A stretch of DNA of 64,000 nt from Phyllobacterium sp. 628 (GCF_014189505.1 NZ_CP050301.1:875501-939500), one strand, 5' to 3'. Positions 25,773-35,884 are shown, counted from the stretch's first letter. Translations and numbers: made by a program. The notes: generated from the letters alone by a model not told the origin.

Positions 25773-26723
25773 TTGAGCAAGCCCGAGGTCACCACATCGA
25801 GGCTGGATGATGCGGCGCGCGCCGGCTGGCTCTATTATGTCGCTGGTAACACGCAGGATGAAATCGCCGCCAAGCTCGGCATTTCGCGCCAGTCGGCCCA
25901 GCGCATGGTGTCGCTCGCCGTGTCGGAAGGGCTGGTCAAGGTTCGGCTGGATCACCCGATCGCCCATTGTCTTGATCTGGCGGACCGGCTGAAAAAACGC
26001 TTCCATCTCAATATGGTCGAGGTCGTTCCGACCGATCCGGGCTCATCTTCGACGACGCTTGGCGTGGCCGATGCGGCGGCTGATGAGATGACCCGCTGGC
26101 TGAAATCCGAGACGCCGATCATCATGGGCATCGGCACCGGCCGTACGCTGAAAGCTGCAATCGAGCTGCTCTCGCCCATCGAATGTCCGCAGCACAAGGT
26201 CGTATCGCTCACCGGCAACATCGCCCCCGATAGTTCCGCCGCTTTTTACAATGTCATTTTCAATATTGCCGATAAAATCAAGGCCCGCTCCTTCCCGATG
26301 CCGTTGCCGGTCATCGCTTCTTCGCCGGAAGAGCGCGAATTGCTGCATGCCCAGGCCATGATTCGCCCGGTGCTGGAACTGTCGGCGCAGGCCAATGTGG
26401 CGTTTCTCGGCATCGGCGATCTTGAGGACGATGCACCGCTTTTTGTCGACGGGTTCATTTCGCGCGACGAATTATTGGCGCTTCGCCGGGCCGGGGCCGT
26501 GTGCGAAATCGTCGGCCGCGCGTTCAACCGCGAGGGAATTCCGATCGAAGGTCTCACCAATGATCGCGTCGCCAGCGCGCGCATTCCTTCACGCGATACG
26601 GCTACGGTGATCGCAATCGCCAAGGGGGCGAAAAAGATGCCCGGTATCGCTGCGGCGATAAAAGGCAATCTTATCAACGGTTTGATTACTGACGAACAGA
26701 CGGCGGAAGCATTGCTTCGCTGA
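25773..26723 (+). CDS. SorC/DeoR-family sugar-binding transcriptional regulator of the polyol locus
   Basis: 316 residues from a TTG start abutting the previous stop. The N-terminal HTH reads GNTQDEIAAKLGISRQSAQR, then MVSLAVSEGLV. The C-terminal sugar-phosphate isomerase-like sensor domain has IMGIGTGRTLKAAIELL and FLGIGDLEDDAPLFVDGFIS. It precedes the polyol transport operon by 140 bases and very likely controls it, sensing sorbitol/mannitol or a phosphorylated product. Confidence 0.9.
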   Translation: MSKPEVTTSRLDDAARAGWLYYVAGNTQDEIAAKLGISRQSAQRMVSLAVSEGLVKVRLDHPIAHCLDLADRLKKRFHLNMVEVVPTDPGSSSTTLGVADAAADEMTRWLKSETPIIMGIGTGRTLKAAIELLSPIECPQHKVVSLTGNIAPDSSAAFYNVIFNIADKIKARSFPMPLPVIASSPEERELLHAQAMIRPVLELSAQANVAFLGIGDLEDDAPLFVDGFISRDELLALRRAGAVCEIVGRAFNREGIPIEGLTNDRVASARIPSRDTATVIAIAKGAKKMPGIAAAIKGNLINGLITDEQTAEALLR

Positions 26724-26816
26724 GATAAACCCCCACTTTTCCAGATATGACCGGGAGGCATTTGCTGCGGCGCAGCAACGAATGTCTCTTGACTTGTTTT
26801 GTGGTTGTGTGAGTAT

Positions 26817-26845
26817 TTGCCCATAAGACAAGCAATTGCTCATAA
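26817..26845 (+). promoter_or_regulatory. Direct-repeat operator candidate and promoter before smoE
   Basis: TTGCCCATAA (26817) and TTGCTCATAA (26836) are direct repeats 19 bases apart. A TTGACT (26789-26794) with a -10-like AGTATT 17 bases later lies just before the first copy. The position over the transcription start fits binding by the SorC-type regulator encoded upstream. Confidence 0.5.
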
Positions 26846-26864
26846 CATTCACGGGAGGAATGAG

Positions 26865-28175
26865 ATGTTAACGAGAACGCTTCTGCTCGGCGCTGCGTCG
26901 GCTCTGGCTATGGTGAGTTTCGCCAATGCCGAGACATTGACCATTGCCACGGTCAACAATGGCGACATGGTTCGCATGCAGAAATTGACCGACGATTTCA
27001 CCAAGAAAAATCCTGACATCAAGCTGGAATGGGTAACGCTCGAAGAAAACGTCCTGCGCCAGCGCGTCACCACTGACATCGCCACCAAAGGCGGTCAGTA
27101 CGACATCATGACCATCGGAACCTACGAAGTGCCGATCTGGGCCAAGCAGGGCTGGCTGCTGCCGCTCGATGGCCTCGCCAAGGATTACAACAAGGACGAT
27201 CTTCTGCCCGCCATTCGCGACGCGGTGTCGGTTGACGGCAAGCTCTACGCCTCGCCGTTCTATGGCGAAAGCGCCATGGTCATGTACCGTAAGGATCTGG
27301 CCGAGAAGGCTGGCGTGACCATTCCGGAAAAGCCGACCTGGGACCAGATCGCCGATGCTGCCCGGAAGATGACGGACAAGTCCACCGAAACCTATGGCAT
27401 CTGCCTGCGCGGCAAGGCTGGCTGGGGCGAGAATATGGCGCTCCTGACCGCCACCGCCAATTCGTTCGGCGCCCGCTGGTTTGATGAAAAGTGGCATCCG
27501 CAGTTCGATCAGCCGGAATGGAAGCATGCGCTGAAGTTCTATGTTGATCTGATGAAGGAAGCCGGACCTCCCGGAGCATCCTCCAACGGCTTCAATGAAA
27601 ACCTTGCACTGTTCCAGACCGGCAAGTGCGGTATCTGGATTGATGCGACGGTTGCTGCGTCGTTCGTGACCAACCCCAAGGAATCCAAGGTTGCCGACAA
27701 GGTAGGCTATGCACTGTTCCCAACCGGCGGTGTTGAAAACCACGGCAATTGGCTGTGGGCCTGGAACCTCGGCGTTCCCGCTGGCACCAAGAAGGCGGAA
27801 GCCGCACAGAAGTTCGTCTCCTGGGCGACCGACAAGGCGTATACCGAGCTCGTCGCGAGCAAGGAAGGCTGGGCAAACGTTCCTCCGGGCACACGCACCT
27901 CGCTCTATGCCAATGCCGAGTACCAGAAAGCAGCACCTTTCGCCAAAATTACCCTTGATGCGATGACAGCCGCCAACACCAGCAAGCCGACCATCAAGCC
28001 GGTGCCTTATACAGGTGGTCAGTTTGTCGCCATCCCTGAATTCCAGGGTCTGGGTACGGCCGTCGGCCAGCAGTTTTCTGCGGCGCTCGCCGGTTCCATG
28101 ACTGTGGATCAGGCTTTGCAGGGTGCCCAGGCGCTCACGACCCGTGAGATGACAAAGGGCGGCTATATCAAGTAG
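26865..28175 (+). CDS. smoE: Polyol (sorbitol/mannitol) ABC transporter, substrate-binding protein
   Basis: 436 residues from the ATG at 26865, which has GGGAGG upstream; the longer frame to 26799 is not needed. The signal peptide ends at SFANA. The mature part is a family-1 extracellular solute-binding protein (TLTIATVNNGDMVRMQKLTD, then YDIMTIGTYEVPIWAKQGWL, then GKCGIWIDATVAASF). It delivers polyols to the two permeases downstream. A stable hairpin follows the gene, a common device giving the binding protein higher mRNA levels than the permeases. Confidence 0.92.
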   Translation: MLTRTLLLGAASALAMVSFANAETLTIATVNNGDMVRMQKLTDDFTKKNPDIKLEWVTLEENVLRQRVTTDIATKGGQYDIMTIGTYEVPIWAKQGWLLPLDGLAKDYNKDDLLPAIRDAVSVDGKLYASPFYGESAMVMYRKDLAEKAGVTIPEKPTWDQIADAARKMTDKSTETYGICLRGKAGWGENMALLTATANSFGARWFDEKWHPQFDQPEWKHALKFYVDLMKEAGPPGASSNGFNENLALFQTGKCGIWIDATVAASFVTNPKESKVADKVGYALFPTGGVENHGNWLWAWNLGVPAGTKKAEAAQKFVSWATDKAYTELVASKEGWANVPPGTRTSLYANAEYQKAAPFAKITLDAMTAANTSKPTIKPVPYTGGQFVAIPEFQGLGTAVGQQFSAALAGSMTVDQALQGAQALTTREMTKGGYIK

Positions 28176-28181
28176 AATCCT

Positions 28182-28240
28182 CCTGGCTCCGGACGGCTTC
28201 TGACGCGAATGTCAGGAGCCGCCCGGGCCTCCTTTTACAT
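28182..28240 (+). other. Intercistronic stem-loop after smoE
   Basis: GGCTTCTGAC pairs with GTCAGGAGCC across GCGAAT, extended by CCGG/CCGGG pairing, and is followed by CCTCCTTTT. It could act as a partial terminator or 3'-end protector between binding protein and permease genes. Confidence 0.6.
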
Positions 28241-28276
28241 TATTGTTTTTCATAATCACTGTATCGGAACCTGACC

Positions 28277-29149
28277 ATGGCTACGCTTCAGACACGTGCA
28301 ACTGCCCGTATCATGATGTCGCCCGCCGTCATCCTGCTCTTTCTCTGGATGATCGTGCCGCTTGTCATGACACTGTATTTCTCGTTCCTGCGTTACAATC
28401 TGCTGATGCCGGGAACCGAGGAAAATATCGGCTTTCTCAACTATCAGTACTTTCTGACGGATCCGGCTTTCTTTACGGCTCTCGCCAACACGCTCATTCT
28501 GGTGGGCGGCACGCTGCTCATTACTGTCATCGGTGGCATTCTGCTCGCGCTGGTGCTGGATCAACCCTTCTTCGGACAAGGTATTGTCCGGCTCCTGGTG
28601 ATCGCACCTTTCTTCGTCATGCCGACAGTGTCGGCGCTGGTCTGGAAGAACATGCTGATGCATCCGGTGAACGGCTTGTTCGCATGGATTGCCCGTTCAT
28701 TCGGGCTTCAGCCGGTTGACTGGTTCGCGCAAGTACCGCTGTTCTCGATCATTCTCATTGTTGCCTGGCAATGGCTGCCATTCGCCACGCTCATTCTGCT
28801 CACCGCCCTGCAATCGCTGGACGGCGAGCAGAAGGAAGCAGCGGAGATGGATGGGGCCGGGGCAATCTCCCGTTTCATATATCTCGTGCTGCCGCACCTG
28901 TCGCGGGCGATCACCGTGGTCATCCTGATCCAGACGATCTTCCTGCTCAGTGTCTTCGCCGAAATTCTGGTAACGACCAATGGCGGCCCGGGCATCCAGA
29001 CAACCAACATTACCTACCTCATTTATATGCAGGCGCTTCTGCAATTCGATGTGGGTGGCGCTTCCGCTGGCGGCATCGTCGCGGTGGTTCTCGCCAACAT
29101 TGTCGCCTTCTTCCTCATTCGCCTCATCGGCAAGAACCTGGAGAGGTAA
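28277..29149 (+). CDS. smoF: Polyol ABC transporter permease
   Basis: 290 residues with six TM helices and the EAA loop EQKEAAEMDGAGAISRFIYL near residue 190, which contacts the ATPase. It is of the MalF/UgpA-type inner-membrane permease class. It is followed after 5 bases by the second permease. Genes 26865 to 35884 appear to be one operon. Confidence 0.93.
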   Translation: MATLQTRATARIMMSPAVILLFLWMIVPLVMTLYFSFLRYNLLMPGTEENIGFLNYQYFLTDPAFFTALANTLILVGGTLLITVIGGILLALVLDQPFFGQGIVRLLVIAPFFVMPTVSALVWKNMLMHPVNGLFAWIARSFGLQPVDWFAQVPLFSIILIVAWQWLPFATLILLTALQSLDGEQKEAAEMDGAGAISRFIYLVLPHLSRAITVVILIQTIFLLSVFAEILVTTNGGPGIQTTNITYLIYMQALLQFDVGGASAGGIVAVVLANIVAFFLIRLIGKNLER

Positions 29150-29154
29150 GAGCC

Positions 29155-29985
29155 ATGGCCCGCGCTACCACAACCCGCAGCAAGATCGTCTTTACCGTCA
29201 TTGGTTGGACCATCGGCTTTCTGATCTTCTTTCCGATCCTGTGGACGTTCCTCACCAGCTTCAAAACGGAAGGCACGGCAATCGCAACACCGCCGCAGTT
29301 TCTGTTCTTTGACTGGACGCTGGAAAACTACCGCGAAGTGCAGAGCCGTTCCGACTATTTCAAACATTTCACCAATTCCGTGGTGATCTCAGTCGGATCG
29401 ACGTTGATTGGTCTGGCTCTGGCCATTCCGGCGGCCTGGGCTATGGCCTTCTCGCCCACCAAGCGCACCAAGGACATTCTGATGTGGATGCTTTCCACCA
29501 AGATGATGCCTTCGGTGGGTGTTCTGGTTCCGCTTTATCTGATCTTCCGCGATTGGGGATTGCTCGACACGCGCATCGGTCTCGTCGCTGTGCTTACAAT
29601 GATCAATCTGCCGATCATCGTCTGGATGCTCTACACCTACTTCAAGGAAATTCCTGGTGAAATTCTTGAAGCGGCGCGCATGGATGGCGCATCGCTGATG
29701 AAGGAAATCGTCTATGTGCTCACGCCCATGGCTGTTCCCGGCATTGCCTCGACCATGTTGCTCAACATCATTCTGGCATGGAACGAGGCGTTCTGGACAC
29801 TGAACCTCACGGCCGCCAATGCTGCACCACTGACACAGTTCATAGCCTCCTATTCGAGTCCGGAAGGCTTGTTCTGGGCCAAGCTGTCGGCCGCGTCCAC
29901 CATGGCAATTGCCCCCATCCTGATCATGGGCTGGTTCTCGCAAAAGCAATTGGTACGCGGTCTGACCTTCGGCGCAGTGAAATAG
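29155..29985 (+). CDS. smoG: Polyol ABC transporter permease
   Basis: 276 residues from the ATG at 29155, with GAGAGG before it. The EAA loop [20 protein letters not shown] is present, with six TM segments. MalG-type partner of the smoF product. The GTG- and ATG-free leader upstream belongs to smoF in another frame. Confidence 0.93.
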   Translation: MARATTTRSKIVFTVIGWTIGFLIFFPILWTFLTSFKTEGTAIATPPQFLFFDWTLENYREVQSRSDYFKHFTNSVVISVGSTLIGLALAIPAAWAMAFSPTKRTKDILMWMLSTKMMPSVGVLVPLYLIFRDWGLLDTRIGLVAVLTMINLPIIVWMLYTYFKEIPGEILEAARMDGASLMKEIVYVLTPMAVPGIASTMLLNIILAWNEAFWTLNLTAANAAPLTQFIASYSSPEGLFWAKLSAASTMAIAPILIMGWFSQKQLVRGLTFGAVK

Positions 29986-30029
29986 GTTTCCAACCCTTGG
30001 CGAAGCCAAAAAGAGATGGGAAAAATATT

Positions 30030-31028
30030 ATGGGAAGCATTACACTCGAAAAAGTATCGAAGTCTTTTGGAACCACTTCGGTCATTCCTGAAATCGACCT
30101 CGAAATTCATGATGGCGAGTTCGTCGTCTTCGTTGGCCCGTCCGGTTGCGGCAAGTCCACGCTTTTGCGCATGATCGCCGGTCTTGAAGACCTGAGCGGC
30201 GGGCGCATCATCATTGATGGCAAGGACATGTCCAAAGAGGCTCCAGCGAAGCGCGGTCTTTCCATGGTGTTCCAGTCCTATGCGCTCTATCCGCATATGA
30301 CGGTTTACGGCAACATCGCCTTTCCCTTGAAAATGGACGGTCAGGAAAAGTCGGTCATCGACAAGAAGGTCAAGGACGCTGCACATATCCTGAACCTCAC
30401 CAACTATCTTGAACGCCGTCCGGGCCAGCTTTCCGGTGGTCAGCGCCAGCGTGTTGCCATCGGCCGGGCGATTGTCCGCCAGCCCAAGGCGTTTCTGTTT
30501 GACGAACCTTTGTCCAATCTCGATGCGGCGCTGCGCGGCAACATGCGTCTCGAGATCAGCGATCTGCATCATCAACTGAAGACGACCATGATCTATGTCA
30601 CGCACGATCAGGTGGAGGCCATGACAATGGCTGACAAGATCGTCGTGCTGAATGCCGGTCGCATCGAGCAGGTGGGCTCGCCCATGGAGCTCTACCGCAG
30701 CCCGAAGAATGTGTTTGTTGCCGGTTTCATCGGCTCACCGCGCATGAATCTGATCGAAGGGGCAGAAGCAGCCAAGCACAAGGCAACGACACTGGGTGTT
30801 CGCCCCGAACATATCCGCATTTCCACGACAGAAGGTGCATGGTCCGGCAAGGTCGGTGTTACCGAACATCTCGGTTCCGACACTTTCATTCACACACAGA
30901 TCGACGGTATCGGCCAGGTAACGGTGCGTACCGACGGAGATTTTGACACAAAACACGGCCAGCCGATTTTCCTCACGCCGGATGCGGCACGGCTTCATCG
31001 GTTTGGCGCGGACGGGCAGGTGATTTGA
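30030..31028 (+). CDS. smoK: Polyol ABC transporter ATP-binding protein
   Basis: 332 residues. Walker [11 protein letters not shown]-loop [10 protein letters not shown], signature [17 protein letters not shown], Walker [13 protein letters not shown] and H-loop [10 protein letters not shown] are all intact. The C-terminal OB-fold regulatory domain is of the MalK/UgpC type. It energises SmoEFG. It is separated from the next gene by one base. Confidence 0.95.
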   Translation: MGSITLEKVSKSFGTTSVIPEIDLEIHDGEFVVFVGPSGCGKSTLLRMIAGLEDLSGGRIIIDGKDMSKEAPAKRGLSMVFQSYALYPHMTVYGNIAFPLKMDGQEKSVIDKKVKDAAHILNLTNYLERRPGQLSGGQRQRVAIGRAIVRQPKAFLFDEPLSNLDAALRGNMRLEISDLHHQLKTTMIYVTHDQVEAMTMADKIVVLNAGRIEQVGSPMELYRSPKNVFVAGFIGSPRMNLIEGAEAAKHKATTLGVRPEHIRISTTEGAWSGKVGVTEHLGSDTFIHTQIDGIGQVTVRTDGDFDTKHGQPIFLTPDAARLHRFGADGQVI

Positions 31029-31029
31029 A

Positions 31030-31806
31030 ATGAGCAGACTGGCAGGCAAAACGGCGTTCATCACGGGATCGGCGCGCGGCATTGGCCGCGCCTTCGCGGA
31101 AGCCTATCTCAAAGAGGGCGCCGCCCATGTGGTGATTGCCGATATCGATCTGACGCGGGCGCAGGAAACAGCAACGGCGCTGGGTGAGCGGGCTTATGCT
31201 GTAAGCCTTGATGTGACGGATCAAGCTTCCATTGATACTGCTGTCAACGAAACCGTCGACAAGTTCGGCGGTATCGATATCCTGATCAACAATGCCGCCT
31301 TGTTCGATATGTCACCGACAGTCGAGATCACGCGCGCCAGCTATGACAAACTCTTCGCTGTAAACTTTTCGGGCACTCTGTTCACCCTCCAGGCGGTTGC
31401 CAAGGCGATGATTGCGCGCGGCAAAGGCGGCAAGATCATCAATATGGCAAGTCAGGCCGGCCGTCGCGGCGAAGCGCTGGTTGCGATCTATTGCGCCACC
31501 AAGGCTGCGGTTATCAGCCTCACCCAGTCCACCGGGCAGGATCTGATCAAGCACAAGATCAACGTCAATGCGATTGCGCCTGGCGTTGTCGATGGCGAGC
31601 ATTGGGCCGGGGTTGATGCACTCTTTGCCAAATACGAAAACCGGCCGCTTGGCGAGAAAAAGCGTTTGGTCGGGGAAGCAGTGCCGTATGGCCGTATGGG
31701 CACGGCAGAAGATTTGACCGGCATGGCGGTTTTCCTTGCCAGCAGCGACAGCGATTACGTGGTTGCGCAGACATACAATGTTGATGGCGGCAACTGGATG
31801 AACTGA
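31030..31806 (+). CDS. smoS: Sorbitol dehydrogenase (SDR family)
   Basis: 258 residues. The NAD-binding TGSARGIGRAF and the catalytic set Ser141, Tyr154 and Lys158 (YCATK) are seen, with NNAA after the fourth strand. It follows smoK by one base. The classic smo locus of Rhodobacter and Rhizobium has the same order. It oxidises D-glucitol to D-fructose with NAD. Confidence 0.93.
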   Translation: MSRLAGKTAFITGSARGIGRAFAEAYLKEGAAHVVIADIDLTRAQETATALGERAYAVSLDVTDQASIDTAVNETVDKFGGIDILINNAALFDMSPTVEITRASYDKLFAVNFSGTLFTLQAVAKAMIARGKGGKIINMASQAGRRGEALVAIYCATKAAVISLTQSTGQDLIKHKINVNAIAPGVVDGEHWAGVDALFAKYENRPLGEKKRLVGEAVPYGRMGTAEDLTGMAVFLASSDSDYVVAQTYNVDGGNWMN

Positions 31807-31882
31807 GCGAAAGCTCGGCTGTTTCTGTGCTCTTTAATCAGGGCATAGGCGCGACTTCATTTGAAAAGAAGGGTTAGGCCCG

Positions 31883-33361
31883 ATGACTGTTAAACTCTCC
31901 AAAAGCGCTTTGAAGCAGCTTCCCGCCAATGTTGCTGTCCCGGCTTACGATCAGTCCGGCCTCACGGCAGGTATTGTCCATTTCGGTATCGGCAATTTCC
32001 ATCGCGCGCATCAGGCCGTCTATATCGATGACCTCTTTAATGCGGGCAGTGATCACGAATGGGCGATTGTCGGCGCCGGTGTTCTTGCCTCTGACGAAAC
32101 CATGCGGCAGAAGCTGAAAGAGCAGGACTGGCTGACGACGGTCGTTGAGCAGGATAGCGGGCACCGCACTGCACGCATAACTGCTTCGATGATCGACTAC
32201 CTGAAGCCGGGTGAAACTGAAAACACCATTGCGCGGCTGGCCGATCCCAAAATCCGTATCGTGTCACTCACGATCACGGAAGGCGGTTATTTCATCGATC
32301 CGGCGTCGGGCGTGTTCAATCCGCAGCATCCGGCAATCATTGCCGATGCCGCCAATATCGGTGATCCGAAAACTGTCTTCGGCCTCATTCTGGCTGGGCT
32401 CATCCGCCGCCGCAAAGAGGGTACGGCTCCTTTCACCGTCATGTCCTGCGATAATATTCCCGGCAATGGCCATGTCACCAGTGATGCGATCAGCGGGCTT
32501 GCTGCGCTTGTCGATGCGGACCTTGGCACATGGGTAAAGGACAATGTTGCTTTCCCCAACAGCATGGTGGACCGCATCACGCCGGCAACCTCCGACCGCG
32601 AACGCGGAATGCTCGCGACCGATTTCGGCGTTGAAGACAATTGGCCGGTTTTCTGCGAGCCGTTCAAGCAATGGGTACTTGAGGATCATTTCCCGACCGG
32701 CCGACCGGCTCTGGAAAAGGTCGGTGTGACCTTCGTGCAGGATGTTGCACCGTATGAGTTGATGAAGATCCGCATTCTTAATGGCGGTCATGCGACGATC
32801 GCTTATCCAGCCTCATTGATGGATATCCATTTTGTGCATGAAGCGATGGAGGAGCCATTGATCCGTGGGTTTCTCGGCAAGCTGGAGCGCGAAGAAATTA
32901 TCCCTGTTCTGCCACCGGTTCCGGGCATCACCTTTGAAGAATATTACGATCTGATCGACCGGCGTTTCTCCAACCCGAAGATCGGCGATACGATCCAGCG
33001 CCTGTGTCAGGATGGCTCCAATCGCCAGCCGAAATTTATCCTGCCGACAACGGCAGATAGGCTCAAGGCAGGCCAGAGCATTACGGGTCTCTCACTGGTT
33101 TCTGCTTTGTGGTGCCGTTTCTGCGAAGGAACCACAGACAGCGGCAAGCCGACAAACTATCTCGATGCCAATGCCGAGCGGCTGAAGGTCGAGGCCATCA
33201 AAGCCAAAAGTGATCCCAAGGCATTCTTGGCCATGAGCGATATTTTCGGCGATGTCGGCACATCGCCCGTTTTTGTCGAGTCATTCTCCCGTATCTTGAG
33301 AACCCTTTGGGAAAAAGGTACACGCGCGACATTGAAACTCTATCTCGAAGACAAGCTGTGA
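31883..33361 (+). CDS. mtlK: Mannitol 2-dehydrogenase (polyol-specific long-chain dehydrogenase)
   Basis: 492 residues. The N-terminal FGIGNFHRAHQAVYIDDL holds the cofactor-binding region, and KIRILNGGHATIAY around residue 295 carries the catalytic Lys, Asn and His of the long-chain polyol dehydrogenases. It oxidises D-mannitol (and possibly D-arabinitol) to the 2-keto sugar. It follows smoS by 76 bases. Confidence 0.94.
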   Translation: MTVKLSKSALKQLPANVAVPAYDQSGLTAGIVHFGIGNFHRAHQAVYIDDLFNAGSDHEWAIVGAGVLASDETMRQKLKEQDWLTTVVEQDSGHRTARITASMIDYLKPGETENTIARLADPKIRIVSLTITEGGYFIDPASGVFNPQHPAIIADAANIGDPKTVFGLILAGLIRRRKEGTAPFTVMSCDNIPGNGHVTSDAISGLAALVDADLGTWVKDNVAFPNSMVDRITPATSDRERGMLATDFGVEDNWPVFCEPFKQWVLEDHFPTGRPALEKVGVTFVQDVAPYELMKIRILNGGHATIAYPASLMDIHFVHEAMEEPLIRGFLGKLEREEIIPVLPPVPGITFEEYYDLIDRRFSNPKIGDTIQRLCQDGSNRQPKFILPTTADRLKAGQSITGLSLVSALWCRFCEGTTDSGKPTNYLDANAERLKVEAIKAKSDPKAFLAMSDIFGDVGTSPVFVESFSRILRTLWEKGTRATLKLYLEDKL

Positions 33362-33382
33362 GGGTGCGAGCCATGTTCATTT

Positions 33383-33544
33383 TACCCCCCTCTGGGCTGT
33401 CGCCCATCTCCCCCACAAGGGGGGGAGATCAGCCTTCGTCAATATTCCCACCAACTTTTGGCGTTAGAGCTTAGGCGAAAGCCTTTATGTCAAGGTGATC
33501 TCACCCCTTGTGGGGGAGATGCCCGACAGGGCAGAGGGGGGTAT
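33383..33544. repeat. Intergenic inverted repeat (CTCTGGGCTGTCGCCCATCT family)
   Basis: A left arm of about 48 bases (from 33383) and its inverted copy (33496-33544) carry CATCTCCCCCACAAGGGG in both, with matching outer TACCCCCCTCTG ends. It lies between mtlK and the HAD gene and is transcribed through in the operon, so it would fold into a long hairpin. Confidence 0.85.
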
Positions 33545-33585
33545 CTGCCGCAGAAACATCTTTCACCCGTGGCTGGACACACTCC

Positions 33586-34269
33586 ATGATCAAACCCGCG
33601 CTTGTCATCTTCGATTGTGATGGTGTTCTCGTTGATAGCGAACCGATTTCCATTGCCGTCCTGCTCGACATGATTGCCAAGAGCGGCACAACCCTGTCCG
33701 AGGAAGAAGCGTACGAGATGTTTCTCGGGCGCAGCATGACGACGATCAGCAAGATCCTGCATGAGGACTATGGCTTTGCCGCCAGTGATGCGGATCTGGA
33801 AGATATGCGTGCCAATCTCTATGCGCGGTTCCGTGAAGATTTGAAGCCAATCCCCGGGATCGGCGAAACGCTGAAACGTATGGATCTGCCGCATTGCGTC
33901 GCTTCATCCAGTCAGCCGGAGCGTATCCGGCTGTCGCTTAAGCTCACCGGGCTTCTTGATATGCTGGAGCCCAATATTTTCAGCGCGACCATGGTCAAGC
34001 ATGGCAAGCCCGCGCCGGACCTGTTCCTGCATGCGGCCAAAGTCATGAACACGGCTCCTGCCAATTGCGTGGTCATTGAGGACAGTCCCGCGGGCATTGA
34101 AGCTGCCAAGAGCGCCGGTATGCGGGTCTTCGCTTTCACCGGCGGAACCCATGCGCGGGGTGGACGGCTTGAAGCCGCACTTGCGTCTCTCGGGCCAGAC
34201 CTTATATTCGGCGACATGCTGGAATTGCCGGGCTTGTTGTCGACATTACAAGCCCGACCAAACGTTTAA
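33586..34269 (+). CDS. HAD-family phosphatase of the polyol operon
   Basis: 227 residues from the ATG at 33586. Upstream in-frame codons from 33508 are part of the repeat, so they are excluded. HAD motifs: IFDCDGVLVDSEPIS, CVASSSQPERI, KHGKPAPDLFL and CVVIEDSPAGIEAA. In the Rhodobacter smo operon a HAD-like gene has the same position, and it may remove a toxic sugar phosphate. It is paralogous to the product of 281-937. Confidence 0.92.
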   Translation: MIKPALVIFDCDGVLVDSEPISIAVLLDMIAKSGTTLSEEEAYEMFLGRSMTTISKILHEDYGFAASDADLEDMRANLYARFREDLKPIPGIGETLKRMDLPHCVASSSQPERIRLSLKLTGLLDMLEPNIFSATMVKHGKPAPDLFLHAAKVMNTAPANCVVIEDSPAGIEAAKSAGMRVFAFTGGTHARGGRLEAALASLGPDLIFGDMLELPGLLSTLQARPNV

Positions 34270-34303
34270 AGCGTTCCGGTTCACGACAAGCCGGAAGGTT
34301 CGA

Positions 34304-35884
34304 ATGCCAGATTTTGTATGTGCTGTGGATGTAGGAACGGGAAGTGCTCGCGCGGGTATTCTTGACACTAAAGGCAATCTTCTGGGCCGTGTCGAACACC
34401 CCATCCTGATGAATCGCCCGCTGCCTGACCACGCTGAACATGATTCGGAAGATATCTGGAAATCGGTCTGTATTGCAGTTCAGGGAGCCATCGCCGCTTC
34501 CAAAGTTAACCCGTCTGAGATTGTCGGTATCAGTTTTGACGCGACCTGTTCGCTGGTGGTGCGCGATAGGGACGGCAAGCCCCTGACGGTCTCAACCGGC
34601 GGCGATAATCGCTGGGATACGATTGTCTGGCTCGATCATCGTGCACTTGATGAAGCCGATGAATGCACGGCCACGGGGCACGATGTCCTCAAATATCTCG
34701 GCGGTGTCATGTCGCCGGAAATGCAGACGCCGAAGCTGATGTGGCTCCAGCGGCATCTACCTGATACGTGGACCAAAGCCGGCTATTTTTTCGATCTCGC
34801 CGATTTCCTAAGTTGGAAAGCCTCAGGTTCTCTTGCCCGGTCGCAATGCACGATCACCTGCAAATGGACATATCTGGCGCACGAAACACAGGGTTGGCAG
34901 ACGGACTACCTCAAAGCTGTCGGCATCGGCGACATGGTCGAACGCGGTAATCTGCCTGACAAGGCGAGCCCCGTAGGCAGCGATGTCGGTACATTAACGC
35001 CGGACGCTGCAAAGGCTCTGGGACTGACGACACGCTGCCACGTTGGGGCAGGGTTGATCGACGCCTATGCCGGAGCATTGGGTGTGCTCGGCGGCTTCGC
35101 CGGGAACCTGACGGAAATCGACCGGCATCTGGCCCTGATTGCCGGCACCTCCAGTTGCCTGATGGCCCTGTCGCAGGAACCGATTTCGTTCAACGGTGTC
35201 TGGGGACCTTATTTCGGTGCGGCATTGCCGGATTGCTGGCTGAGTGAAGGCGGCCAATCCGTATCTGGCGCTCTGCTCGATCACATCATCCGCTTGCATG
35301 GTTCTGTCGGCGAACCCAATGCCGCCCTGCACAAGAAGATCACCGACCGGATCATGGAGCTGCGCGAAAAAGAAGGGCTCGATCTTGCGGGCCGCCTGCA
35401 TGTCCTGCCAGATTTTCATGGTAACCGCTCACCCCTCGCGGACCCGCATGCGGTCGGCGTCATCAGTGGTCTGACCCTCGACGTTTCCTTTGATAGCCTT
35501 TGCCGTCTCTACTGGCGCACATCCGTCGGCATCGTGCTTGGCGTCCGTCATGTGCTTGATGCGCTGAACGAGCGCGGTTATGCGATCGACACGATGCATG
35601 TCACCGGTGGCCACACCAAGAATCCACTGCTTATGGAGCTCTATGCTGACGCCACCGGCTGTACGGTCATTACCTCGGCAGCGGAAGATGCAGTGCTGCT
35701 TGGGACGGCTATGGTTGCCGCGACGGCGGCCGGACTGTATCCGGATTTGCCTGCGGCCTGTATGGCCATGAAGCAGGGCGGCAGGCCACGCCAACCCGAT
35801 CCGAAGGCACGCAAGCGCTTTGATCGGGATTACCGCATTTTCCTCGAAATGCATGCCCAGCGCAAAGCGCTGGATTCGATGTAA
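34304..35884 (+). CDS. FGGY-family carbohydrate kinase (ribulokinase/xylulokinase-like)
   Basis: 526 residues from the ATG at 34304, with AAGG six bases before it. The N-terminal ATP-binding motif is CAVDVGTGSARAGILD. The catalytic Asp region is WLDHRALDEADE, and the second nucleotide loop is LIAGTSSCLMAL and GGHTKNPLLMELYAD. It phosphorylates the ketose (xylulose/ribulose type) made by the dehydrogenases. The length and GTGSARA motif resemble ribulokinase-like FGGY proteins more than typical XylB. Confidence 0.92.
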   Translation: MPDFVCAVDVGTGSARAGILDTKGNLLGRVEHPILMNRPLPDHAEHDSEDIWKSVCIAVQGAIAASKVNPSEIVGISFDATCSLVVRDRDGKPLTVSTGGDNRWDTIVWLDHRALDEADECTATGHDVLKYLGGVMSPEMQTPKLMWLQRHLPDTWTKAGYFFDLADFLSWKASGSLARSQCTITCKWTYLAHETQGWQTDYLKAVGIGDMVERGNLPDKASPVGSDVGTLTPDAAKALGLTTRCHVGAGLIDAYAGALGVLGGFAGNLTEIDRHLALIAGTSSCLMALSQEPISFNGVWGPYFGAALPDCWLSEGGQSVSGALLDHIIRLHGSVGEPNAALHKKITDRIMELREKEGLDLAGRLHVLPDFHGNRSPLADPHAVGVISGLTLDVSFDSLCRLYWRTSVGIVLGVRHVLDALNERGYAIDTMHVTGGHTKNPLLMELYADATGCTVITSAAEDAVLLGTAMVAATAAGLYPDLPAACMAMKQGGRPRQPDPKARKRFDRDYRIFLEMHAQRKALDSM

